The notes beneath the pieces are model-generated. The model was given only the letters and a program-made list of their open reading frames with translations, made no database searches and had not been told where the DNA came from. DNA of 64,000 nt, from the NCBI GenBank assembly GCA_023423045.1, contig JAFAGA010000008.1:62001-126000 (forward strand). The letters run 5' to 3'. Shown in pieces: positions 35,441-43,190 of this stretch (position 1 is the stretch's first letter; every line of letters starts with the position of its first letter). The stretch is from Bacillota bacterium (lineage in GTDB: Bacteria; Bacillota; Clostridia; Lachnospirales; Lachnospiraceae). The translations under genes and the position numbers were made by a program.

Positions 35441-36697
35441 CTATGCCTCATATAGTCTGAAGCCTCCTCCTCCCTCATACTTCACCTGATACATTGCCTT
35501 ATCGGCATAATACAGCAGACCGTTTGTCTCCATTGCATGCTCCGGATACAGGCTGACTCCAATACTGATGGTAATATGGATTGGGATATCTTTATAAACG
35601 ATGACTTCATTCACTGCCGTCTGAAGTCTCTTTGCCAGAGCGCTTATATCATCCTTCTTCTGAATTCCCGTCTGCAGTACCACGAATTCATCACCTCCAA
35701 GCCTTCCGATCTGGTCTGTCTCCCGCAGCACCAGCCGTGCTCTGTCCGCTACCCGGCGCAGCACCAGATCCCCGGCTTCATGCCCATACTGGTCGTTGAT
35801 GTTCTTAAATTTGTCAATATCAAAAAGCATAATAGAAAACCGAGTCCCTTCCCTTAGAGCGCGCCGGATTTCATCTTCCATGAACATTATTATGCTAGCC
35901 CGGTTGGATATCCTGGTAAGCGCATCGTATCTGGCGAGCCACGCGATCTTTTCTTCGTTCAGCTTGCGCTGCGTAATATCACGAATAATATGAATTCGGA
36001 ACTCTCCTCTTTTTGTATGGGTGCTTTTTGCGCTGACCTCCACCGGGAAGGAGGAACCGTCGCTGCGCATATGGGTGCACTCAAATACAACTCCGTCTCT
36101 GTCAGCCTGCTCCATCTGCTCTTCAAAATCATGATTGGTAAAGGGATGGCGGATATCCTGTATTCTCATAGAAGTCAGCTGCTCTCTGGTGTAACCGTAT
36201 TCATCGCAGGCGCGCCTGTTGGCATTGACAATCCGCCCGTCTTTTCTGATGTATAAAATAATATCGTGGGCATTTTCAAACAAGACCTCATGAATCCGAA
36301 AGGCATCATGGGCTTTTTTTTGAAGAGTGATCTCCGTGAAGAGGATCACTGTTCTATTTTCAGCGGAATTGTAAGAGCTGATTAAAAAATACTTATCAAT
36401 TTTTTCAAAAAGGAACTCAAACCGCACCACAGCTTCCGATTTGGGCATGTTTTGTGAAAACTGATACCAGTTATCATCCAATACCCGCAGTACCTGGCGG
36501 ATGCTTTTCCCAATCACCTTGCTGCCCGGCAGCCCTGTGATTGTTTTAAATCTCCGATTGATTTCAAGTATCACATAATCACATGGCTCTCCCTGCTCAT
36601 TTCTGATAATATCCAATAGTGCATAACCCTCCAGCATGGCATTATACATAATGGAGGTATATTTTTTCCTGGCGTATTTTTTTCTGGCTTCCTTCAT
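35441..36697 (-). CDS. PAS-PAS-GGDEF diguanylate cyclase (soluble)
   Basis: The 418-residue protein has two PAS domains (about residues 15-125 and 130-250, the second with FECTHMRSDGSSFPVEVSAK) and a GGDEF domain (about 258-416). The active site is RLGGDEF with RETD as inhibitory site, so it should be an active, feedback-inhibited cyclase. No membrane helix is present. The second PAS has no obvious heme or flavin ligand motif. It is convergent with the AraC gene and has an unusually long leader. Confidence 0.93.
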   Translation of the reverse strand: MKEARKKYARKKYTSIMYNAMLEGYALLDIIRNEQGEPCDYVILEINRRFKTITGLPGSKVIGKSIRQVLRVLDDNWYQFSQNMPKSEAVVRFEFLFEKIDKYFLISSYNSAENRTVILFTEITLQKKAHDAFRIHEVLFENAHDIILYIRKDGRIVNANRRACDEYGYTREQLTSMRIQDIRHPFTNHDFEEQMEQADRDGVVFECTHMRSDGSSFPVEVSAKSTHTKRGEFRIHIIRDITQRKLNEEKIAWLARYDALTRISNRASIIMFMEDEIRRALREGTRFSIMLFDIDKFKNINDQYGHEAGDLVLRRVADRARLVLRETDQIGRLGGDEFVVLQTGIQKKDDISALAKRLQTAVNEVIVYKDIPIHITISIGVSLYPEHAMETNGLLYYADKAMYQVKYEGGGGFRLYEA

Positions 36698-36966
36698 TCG
36701 TCATCCGCCTTTCTCATCTGTTCTGTCTGCTGTTAAACCCTGTATAAAAGAAATCTGTTCCGGTCCTTTGGAATAAAAAAGGAGCTTCTCTCCGGCATAT
36801 GCTAAAAAGGTTCTCCTATAGAAATATTTGTCAGCCCATCCTATACCGCCTTATTCAGAACGGTTCCGGACTGCTCCTCAGCCATCAAAATAAGTCCGGG
36901 ATTGCTGACCGGCATGATTACATACCGGCATAGATAAAAGAATACATTGTGTCTATCTTAACCATA
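36698..36966 (-). promoter_or_regulatory. Long structured 5' leader of the PAS-PAS-GGDEF gene
   Basis: About 260 nt separate the promoter from the start codon. The leader has a 9-bp hairpin (GCCGGTATG-TAAT-CATGCCGGT, minus strand), a possible 24-codon frame starting near its loop, and a GGAG/CTCC stem followed by six T near 36775. It does not match the c-di-GMP-I consensus I know. Confidence 0.4.
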
Positions 36967-36995
36967 ATTATAATCGAAAATCGTCGAAATGTCTA
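36967..36995 (-). promoter_or_regulatory. Promoter of the PAS-PAS-GGDEF gene
   Basis: On the minus strand TAGACA (36995-36990), a 17-nt spacer and TATAAT (36972-36967). Confidence 0.6.
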
Positions 36996-37045
36996 TCATC
37001 CCCGGAATCTCATTATCGCAGATATTCAGCTGAGCCTGTCACACG

Positions 37046-37070
37046 AAAAACCGCCACATTGCTGTGGCGG
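37046..37070 (-). terminator. Terminator of the ABC importer operon
   Basis: On the minus strand CCGCCACA-GCAA-TGTGGCGG is followed by five T, 33 bp after the last ATPase gene. Confidence 0.9.
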
Positions 37071-37103
37071 TCCCGACCCTTCACCTTCCTAAAATATATT
37101 TTT

Positions 37104-37700
37104 CTATAATTCTACGATTCGATGGCAGATCCTTTCCAAAAGTGCCCTGTCATGACTTATCACTCCCACCCCTATTCCATGTTCCTTTGCATAGCCCAGT
37201 ACCGCATCCCATAGCTGCACCTGAGTCACCGCATCCAGCATGGAGGTCATCTCATCTGCAATCAGAAATTTTGTTTTTTCATTGAGCACCCGAAGGACGC
37301 AAAAGCGCTGGAGCTCACCGCCGGAGAGCTCCGTCGGCCATCTGTCCAGCCAGCTCTCCTTGATCCCCAGGGCTTTTATAAACTTCACCGGCGGTTCCGC
37401 AGCTTCGCACATGATTTTTCTCATTTTCCATTTGGGGTCGACTGCTTTTTCCGGATGCTGGAGTATCAGCTGTACCGGATGATATCCCGGGAAGCTGGAA
37501 CCCTCTGCTCCTTCGATTGTTACACTTCCTGCCTTCGGCACAAGATATCCCGCAAGAATCTTTGCCAATGTTGTTTTGCCGAAGCCGCTTGGAGCAAAGA
37601 TCCCAGCAACCTCCCCGCTTTCAAGGCTGAAGTCTATCTCTGTAAGAACGGGTTTTTTGCCGTCATAATCAAAGCAGATACCCTGGGCCTTAAGTCGCAT
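37104..37700 (-). CDS. Short Opp/Nik-type ABC ATPase
   Basis: The 198-residue ATPase has Walker A APSGFGKTT, signature LSGGELQR and Walker B FLIADEMTSMLD with the switch histidine ISHDRA. It lacks the C-terminal Fe-S/peptide-type region of about 100 residues found in full-length OppF/DppF. This shorter form is common in nickel or metallophore importers. It is the last gene of the operon and overlaps the preceding ATPase gene by 11 bp. Confidence 0.92.
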   Translation of the reverse strand: MRLKAQGICFDYDGKKPVLTEIDFSLESGEVAGIFAPSGFGKTTLAKILAGYLVPKAGSVTIEGAEGSSFPGYHPVQLILQHPEKAVDPKWKMRKIMCEAAEPPVKFIKALGIKESWLDRWPTELSGGELQRFCVLRVLNEKTKFLIADEMTSMLDAVTQVQLWDAVLGYAKEHGIGVGVISHDRALLERICHRIVEL

Positions 37701-38631
37701 TGCCGCACCTCACCTTTCCGCCGCGCAATTCTCTGAATTCCGGTATCCCTGCACTGCATTGCTCCGTTTTCTCTCCGCATCTTTCGTAAAAGCTGCAACC
37801 GGAAGGTATTTCGTCCGGAAGCGGCTGGGTTCCCTCAATCGGAATGAATTCCCTGGTTGGCAGGGCACGCAAAAGCGCCCTGGTATACGGATGGCGCAGC
37901 CCCTCCCCATTGCCGGTAAAATCCACAGCCCTGGCTGTTTCCAGCGTACTACCTGCGTAGAATATGGATATCCTGTCGGCAATCCTTAAAGCCGCATTGA
38001 TATCATGGGTTATCATCAGTACCGCCTTACTGCTGTCTGCAAGCTCTCTAAAATCCTTCAGAACCTCTTCTAATGCCGCCTCGTCCAGCCCGGGCGTCGG
38101 CTCGTCTGCAACGATCACCTTACAGTCTGTGGCAAGTGCTGTACTTAAAAGCACCTTTCTTGCCATCCCTCCCGAGAGCTGGTGGGGATAATATTCCTCC
38201 ACCTCATCCCCAAGCCCATATTTGTTCAGCAGTCTTCTTACAATACTCTTTCTCGAAGGGGTGCCCACCTCCCGGGCGGAGATTCCGATCTGCTTTTTTA
38301 CCTTCATCAATGGATCAAGGTAATTTACCGATTGGGGAATCAGAACAATTTCCCGGCCGCGCAGCTTCTCTTTGTCTTCCTTTGTCAGAAGCCGGTCTTT
38401 GAACAAAATACTCCCTTTCACAACCGCATTTTCCGGAAGTATTCCCAGGATGGCATGGGCCAGAAGACTTTTGCCGGAACCGCTTGAGCCTACCACCGCA
38501 AGGATTTCTCCCTCATATAAATCAATATCCAGATTGGTGATGACTTTAAGCTCACTCCGCCTTAAGCCCTGAGTATACTGTGAAAAGCTCACTCCCAATC
38601 CTTCCACTTTTAATATCGGTTTCCTTTCCAT
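37690..38631 (-). CDS. OppD/DppD-type ABC ATPase
   Basis: The 313-residue ATPase has Walker A VGSSGSGKSLL, signature LSGGMARK and Walker B KVIVADEPTPGLD. Its C-terminal extension includes a cysteine cluster (SGCSFYERCGEKTEQC), typical of peptide/nickel family ATPases and thought to bind Fe-S. It pairs with the short ATPase to drive the importer. A GGAGG site precedes the ATG, 80 bp after the OppC-like gene. Confidence 0.93.
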   Translation of the reverse strand: MERKPILKVEGLGVSFSQYTQGLRRSELKVITNLDIDLYEGEILAVVGSSGSGKSLLAHAILGILPENAVVKGSILFKDRLLTKEDKEKLRGREIVLIPQSVNYLDPLMKVKKQIGISAREVGTPSRKSIVRRLLNKYGLGDEVEEYYPHQLSGGMARKVLLSTALATDCKVIVADEPTPGLDEAALEEVLKDFRELADSSKAVLMITHDINAALRIADRISIFYAGSTLETARAVDFTGNGEGLRHPYTRALLRALPTREFIPIEGTQPLPDEIPSGCSFYERCGEKTEQCSAGIPEFRELRGGKVRCGNAT

Positions 38632-38711
38632 TCCCTGTCCTCCATTCCGGCATCCTCTTCCTCTTTTTGTTTAACACAGCTATCTTCCTAAACTTAGCTC
38701 AATTATCCGGA

Positions 38712-39557
38712 CTAGTTCCGGTATGCTGTCTTGGGATTCAGCATGGTTTCAATATTCTTACCAAGCCGGTCAACCAGCATGGAGACGGACACAAGGGAAA
38801 GCCCCGGAAAAAAAGCCAGCCACCACTTTCCGCTTGTAAGATATTTCATAGACTCCGACAGGATCACTCCGATTGCCGGTTCGTGGGGCGGCAGTCCAAA
38901 GCCAAGAAAGGTAACAGAGGCTTCATGGAGTATCGCATGCGGAAAAATCAGAACTACTCCGACAATCAGCTGAGGGATGATGTGGGGGAAAACATGTTCC
39001 CGCGCGATATACCATCCGCTCTTACCCAGCTGCCTTGACACCTTAGTATATTCCGCTTCCTTAATCTGCATTACCTCTGCTCTGATCACCCTGGTTAAGG
39101 AAGTCCAATGGGTGAGAGTGACTCCGGTCACAATTCCTTTGAACCCTCCTCCGCATGCCATAGAGATCAATATGATTACTATTGCATGGGGTATCGAAAG
39201 CATCAAATCGATGAGCCAGGACAGGAAAGCATCCGTCTTTCCGCCGAACAGCGGACCGGCAATCCCCAGTACCACCGCAATGATACCACTGATCACAGCG
39301 GACAGCATTCCTATGCTGATACTCAGGGAAAGTCCCTTCAAGGTGCGAAGCAGCATATCTCTGCCTGTCCAGTCGGTTCCGAACAGATGGTGCCGGGAGG
39401 GCGGCTGGAAAATATCATCAAGATCCACCAGCAGCGCATTCTCACCGACCAGGCTCCCGATGAAAAGTACCGTCAGAAATATCGCCGTCAAAAGTCCTAT
39501 TTGAAGCATCGTTTTTTCCCGGATCCCCAGCTTGGGGAAATGCCTGATCTTGTTCAT
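38712..39557 (-). CDS. OppC/DppC-type ABC permease
   Basis: The 281-residue membrane protein has an N-terminal helix, the HHLFGTDWTGRDMLLRTLKG stretch characteristic of OppC/NikC permeases near residue 53, five further helices and the ATPase-contact loop ISRQ-like KVSRQLGKSGWYIAREHVFP. Its start overlaps the OppB-like stop as ATGA. It forms the membrane channel with the OppB-like protein. Confidence 0.93.
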   Translation of the reverse strand: MNKIRHFPKLGIREKTMLQIGLLTAIFLTVLFIGSLVGENALLVDLDDIFQPPSRHHLFGTDWTGRDMLLRTLKGLSLSISIGMLSAVISGIIAVVLGIAGPLFGGKTDAFLSWLIDLMLSIPHAIVIILISMACGGGFKGIVTGVTLTHWTSLTRVIRAEVMQIKEAEYTKVSRQLGKSGWYIAREHVFPHIIPQLIVGVVLIFPHAILHEASVTFLGFGLPPHEPAIGVILSESMKYLTSGKWWLAFFPGLSLVSVSMLVDRLGKNIETMLNPKTAYRN

Positions 39558-40543
39558 AGGCTTCGCCCCTCCTTAATCCTTGGATCAATCTGCCGGTACA
39601 GCAGATCCGCTGCCAGATTGCCTGTATATATAAATAATACGCTGATTATAGTGATTCCCATTAATAGCGGTACATCCCCGCGGAGCCCTGCCTGCACCAC
39701 GGCCCCACCAAGCCCGGGGTAGGAAAATACCTGCTCCACAAATACCGCTCCTCCGAACAACTCCCCAAAGGATAGAAACTGCAGGGTTATTGCCGGCAGA
39801 GAGATATTCTTAAGAACATGATAAAAGATAATCTCCTTCTTCGACTCTCCTCTGGCCCTTGCAAAGATGATAAAATCCTCGGTCAGAATTTCTACTGTTT
39901 TCTCCCTTGTATGCATGCAGATATTGGCTATTCCCACCACCGCCAGGGTAAGGGAGGGAAGGATCAGGTGCGACACTCTGTCCGCCAGGCTTACTTGGGA
40001 AGAAACCACTCCCAGCGGCACGGACAGCCCTACCGGAAACCAGCCTAAGCCCACGGAAAATATCATCACAAAGAGTATTCCAAGCCAAAAAGCAGGCGTG
40101 GATATCAGTATATGGCAATATGCCCGAATTCCCTTGTCTATGAGCTTTCCCTCATTCATCCCGGCCAGAACACCCAGCACAAAGCCGATGACACCTGACA
40201 GGACCCATGCAATTCCCATCAGCGCAAGTGAGGTGAGAAATTTCTGTCCGATTACCTCCATTACCGGGCGGCGGTATATGAGGGAATCGCCCCAATCTCC
40301 TTTTATCATAGAACCAAACCAGGACAAAAAGCGTTCCAGAGGCGGCTTGTTTAATCCCCATTGCTCTGCAATCAGCGCTCTCTGCTCCGCTCCCACCTTG
40401 GTGCTCGTGCCCACATAGGCAGTGATCGGATCAATTGGCGATAGTTCCATCAGCAAAAAGGTCAGTATGCATACCGACAGAAGCAGCATTAAAAGCTTTA
40501 CTGCTTTTCTTAATAAAAACACAGCCAGACTATTACCTTTCAT
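39554..40543 (-). CDS. OppB/DppB-type ABC permease
   Basis: The 329-residue protein has six membrane helices and the OppB-type N-terminal pattern LLMELSPIDPITAYVG near residue 29, followed by FLSWFGSMIKGDWGDSL. The ATPase-contact loop ARGESKKEIIFYHVLKN is present. The SPIDP variant is one I associate more with nickel/metallophore importers than with oligopeptide ones, but that is only suggestive. It starts 3 bp after the binding-protein gene. Confidence 0.92.
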   Translation of the reverse strand: MKGNSLAVFLLRKAVKLLMLLLSVCILTFLLMELSPIDPITAYVGTSTKVGAEQRALIAEQWGLNKPPLERFLSWFGSMIKGDWGDSLIYRRPVMEVIGQKFLTSLALMGIAWVLSGVIGFVLGVLAGMNEGKLIDKGIRAYCHILISTPAFWLGILFVMIFSVGLGWFPVGLSVPLGVVSSQVSLADRVSHLILPSLTLAVVGIANICMHTREKTVEILTEDFIIFARARGESKKEIIFYHVLKNISLPAITLQFLSFGELFGGAVFVEQVFSYPGLGGAVVQAGLRGDVPLLMGITIISVLFIYTGNLAADLLYRQIDPRIKEGRSL

Positions 40544-40546
40544 TCC

Positions 40547-42154
40547 TTATTCCCACGTCCATTCATTTACATTATCAAAAATTCTTCCGCCATGAGGCTG
40601 TACAACGGGTTTTCCAAAGGAAAAGCCTTCTGCGGCGAGATATGCATGATTCGCATTGATGAGCCAGCAATAGGGAGCGTCCCCTCTTGCCGAAGTCTGT
40701 GTCTGAAGTTCCTTCCAGTAGGGAAGAGCTTCTGTTTCATCACTGGAATTTAATGCCTTCTCGATGTATTCATTGGCATACTCATTATCATAGCAGCCGG
40801 AATTATCCCAGGCAACCACCCCGCCTGCAATGCCCCCGTAATAGAGATTGTACAACTCGGAAGGATCTCCGGAGCCAAAACCATATAATACTGCCTGTTG
40901 GTGGATGTCCGGAAGAATGGTATCCCAGGTTACCATCCTTAGATTAATTTTGATTCCAATCTGTTTTGCCACATTTACACATTCCAGCGCCAGCTCCTGC
41001 CGATAAGTTCCCGATGTGTACAGCAATTCAAACTCCGCTGCAAGCCCGTTCTTCTCCACAATTCCGTCACCGTCCGTATCCTCCCAGCCGCCCTCCTTAA
41101 GAATGCTTTTGGCAAGTTCCGTATTGGCATATTCCGATGGCTCCAGCACGGTTTCCTCATTCAGCCAGGGCATCTTCTCCAGACCGGTAGTCGAAACGCT
41201 TCCATAGCCGTTCAATATACCTTCTACCATTCTGTTTCTGTCAACTGCTGCATTCATTGCCTTGCGGATGGCTATATCACTGGTGACATTGTTGCCCATA
41301 ACCGCTCCGTCTTTTGCTGCTTTGCCTTCATTTGGCACCATGGGAAAACAAATACCGTAACATTCAATACTGGGAATATCAATGATTTGTCCGGCATCCC
41401 CGGCAGAGGAGGCCAGGATACCATTGATCTGCGCTACATCTACCTCACCGTTCTTCACCGCAGAGTACGCAGTGTCCATTTCCAGAAATACCAGGGTCAG
41501 TTTCTTAATCTTCGGAATATCCCCGTAGTAATCTTCATTTGCTTCCACTATAACCTGCTGTCCCTTATCCCACTGTACAAAGCGGTAAGGTCCGGAACCT
41601 ATGGGATGATCCTTAAACTCCTCATCATGAGCATGCCGTGGAACGATACCAAGATAGGCAAGCCTTTCCAGAAAGGGAGAATAAGGGCTGGTCAGTACGA
41701 ATTCCACCGTATGCTCATCCACTTGTGTGATATCGCTGATCATGGTCAGGTCTATCTCTGAACCTGATTCCTTGGCGGCAGTGTAGGTATAAACCACATC
41801 CTCCGCCAGCACCGGAGTGCCATCGGTAAATACTGCGTCCTCGCGCAGGGTGATGGTCCACCGGAGCTTATCCTCTGACACAAGATAGCCTGTCGCAAGA
41901 TCATTCGTCCAACCCAGCTCCTTATCTCTTGCGAAAAGAGTGGAGAATATAATTCTGGTAATCGATCCGTGTCCGCCGGTTGTAGCATCAAAGCCTGCCT
42001 CCGGCTCCGAACCGATTGCTACAATCAGTTCCTTGTTTTCGATCCGTGCTTCGCGCCCTGTGGCCGCTCTGTCTTCATTATTTTTGCAGCCGGCCAGCAA
42101 AACACTTGCCATAATCAAGACCAGCAGCAAAGCAATCCATTTCTTTTGTCTCAT
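40547..42154 (-). CDS. Family 5 solute-binding lipoprotein (peptide/nickel type)
   Basis: The 535-residue lipoprotein has a signal peptide ending LLAGC at about residue 22. The family 5 fold is clear from LRWTITLREDAVFTDGTPV, GSGPYRFVQWDKGQQV and IAIRKAMNAAVDRNRM. It is the first gene of the five-gene importer and sets its specificity. Peptides, nickel complexes and metallophores are all possible. No urease, hydrogenase or metallophore-synthesis gene is close enough to decide. Confidence 0.92.
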   Translation of the reverse strand: MRQKKWIALLLVLIMASVLLAGCKNNEDRAATGREARIENKELIVAIGSEPEAGFDATTGGHGSITRIIFSTLFARDKELGWTNDLATGYLVSEDKLRWTITLREDAVFTDGTPVLAEDVVYTYTAAKESGSEIDLTMISDITQVDEHTVEFVLTSPYSPFLERLAYLGIVPRHAHDEEFKDHPIGSGPYRFVQWDKGQQVIVEANEDYYGDIPKIKKLTLVFLEMDTAYSAVKNGEVDVAQINGILASSAGDAGQIIDIPSIECYGICFPMVPNEGKAAKDGAVMGNNVTSDIAIRKAMNAAVDRNRMVEGILNGYGSVSTTGLEKMPWLNEETVLEPSEYANTELAKSILKEGGWEDTDGDGIVEKNGLAAEFELLYTSGTYRQELALECVNVAKQIGIKINLRMVTWDTILPDIHQQAVLYGFGSGDPSELYNLYYGGIAGGVVAWDNSGCYDNEYANEYIEKALNSSDETEALPYWKELQTQTSARGDAPYCWLINANHAYLAAEGFSFGKPVVQPHGGRIFDNVNEWTWE

Positions 42155-42183
42155 CTGTCTTTCCCCCTAATTCTATTCACATC

Positions 42184-42229
42184 AAAAAAAGAACGAATCC
42201 TGAACTTCATACGGAAATTCACCGATTCG
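42184..42229 (-). terminator. Terminator-like hairpin at the start of the ABC importer mRNA
   Basis: On the minus strand CGAATC-GG-TGAATTTC pairs with GAAGTTCA-G-GATTCG (one internal mismatch, one G-T) and is followed by seven T. It lies only about 10 nt after the likely transcript start and 30 bp before the binding-protein start. Confidence 0.6.
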
Positions 42230-42246
42230 CTGTCTCCATGACACCT

Positions 42247-42273
42247 GTTATAATATAAACTTTCTACTGTCAA
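42247..42273 (-). promoter_or_regulatory. Likely promoter of the ABC importer
   Basis: On the minus strand TTGACA (42273-42268) and TATAAC (42252-42247) with a short 15-nt spacer. The non-ideal spacing may mean that an activator is needed, as with MerR-type promoters with odd spacing. Confidence 0.4.
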
Positions 42274-42356
42274 TGATTCTTTGCATAAAATTACTCTCCC
42301 TGTCCCCGTTCTTCTTATCGAAGATAAATGTTCCTTCTTGAAACAACCATCGCCAG

Positions 42357-42473
42357 GCTTTCACTACGCTCTCACTATATCATGAACGTGGACCATGTTC
42401 ATGATCTTTCGCTCCGATCACGTACTTGCAAGCAAGCTTGCAAGTACGTTCACTACGCTCTCACTATTCTATC
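42357..42473 (-). repeat. Structured dispersed repeat, copy B
   Basis: One full unit of about 92 bp plus the start of a second, reading on the minus strand GATAGAATAGTGAGAGCG and ending CACGTTCAT before GATATAGTGAGAGCG. Its first hairpin is perfect: ACGTACTTGCAAGC pairs with GCTTGCAAGTACGT. The second is CATGAACATGG/CCACGTTCATG. It is related to the tandem units at 34275-34465. Confidence 0.8.
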
Positions 42474-42517
42474 ACATGTTTTTGTTTTATACAACCCGAG
42501 CAAGAAAGTTTTTCCGG

Positions 42518-42693
42518 TTATCGTCGAACATGAACCGCTATTTGCAGAAGATATTGTGAAGGGTCCGGTGTGGATATTTCATCCAGCAGATACTCCTCAT
42601 AGGCATTGACGCATGGAATGCAACATCTATGCTGTACTGATATCCTTTTTGCGCTGCATCGGCTTCATGCAGGTTGAGTATTAAGTATGGGTT
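42518..42693 (-). pseudogene. Possible gene remnant with one frameshift
   Basis: A minus-strand frame opens after a stop at 42694 and reads like protein (HEADAAQKGYQYSIDVAFHA). It then continues in another frame (NAYEEYLLDEISTPDPSQYL, ending AVHVRR at a stop at 42518). A single indel would join them. I do not recognise the family, and the reading could be chance. Confidence 0.3.
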
Positions 42694-42712
42694 TTAATTA
42701 TCATCATTGCGC

Positions 42713-42741
42713 TTGTGAAAGGGTTTGAAAAAGATTATAAT
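42713..42741 (+). promoter_or_regulatory. Promoter of the Dabb gene
   Basis: TTGTGA (42713-42718), a 17-nt spacer and TATAAT (42736-42741), about 63 bp before the start of transcription into a leader of about 60 nt. Confidence 0.6.
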
Positions 42742-42810
42742 AAAAGACATCAATGCCCGCAAAGTCAACCGGTTAATATCGTTATTCAAAACAGGGAAAG
42801 GATGTATTTT

Positions 42811-43110
42811 ATGAAAACACAAATACAGCATATGGTTATCTTCAATTTAATGTATGGAAAGGATTCACCGGAGGCCAGACAATTTCTTGCTGACGGACAG
42901 GCTCTTTTAACCTCGATTCCTGTGGTAAAGGAATTCCGGGTGCTCAGCCAGGTCAGCCCAAAAAACGATTATGAATATGGCTTTTCCATGGTATTTAGTG
43001 ATGCCGCAGAGTATGAAGCTTATAATAATCATCCTGTCCACCAGCGCTTCGTTGCTGAACGATGGGAAAAAGAGGTTACTCGTTTCCTGGAGATTGATTT
43101 CGAAATATAA
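42811..43110 (+). CDS. Dabb-family stress-responsive A/B barrel protein
   Basis: The 99-residue protein matches the single Dabb ferredoxin-like fold: IQHMVIFNLMYGKDSPEA at the start, YGFSMVFSDAAEYEAYNNHP near residue 56 and a terminal helix-strand. Such proteins form small dimers; functions range from stress response to cyclase-like chemistry, so no reaction is assigned. The ATG at 42811 has AAAGGATG at the right distance; one at 42802 is three codons upstream. Confidence 0.85.
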   Translation: MKTQIQHMVIFNLMYGKDSPEARQFLADGQALLTSIPVVKEFRVLSQVSPKNDYEYGFSMVFSDAAEYEAYNNHPVHQRFVAERWEKEVTRFLEIDFEI

Positions 43111-43113
43111 ATC

Positions 43114-43160
43114 AATTAAGCAGGAGGCATCGGAATAACTCTGGTGCCTCCTGCTTAATT
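43114..43160. terminator. Bidirectional terminator between Dabb and MetE-like genes
   Basis: A perfect 16-bp stem (AATTAAGCAGGAGGCA and its complement) with a 15-base loop lies just after the Dabb stop, 30 bp beyond the end of the convergent methyltransferase gene. Confidence 0.85.
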
Positions 43161-43190
43161 ATAGAAATCTATAAATAGAACGTGAAAACT

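Noticed and set aside
36698..36966. c-di-GMP riboswitch in the cyclase leader
   Set aside because: The conserved GEMM-I core (ACGCAAAG-type blocks and GNRA tetraloop receptor) is not visible.
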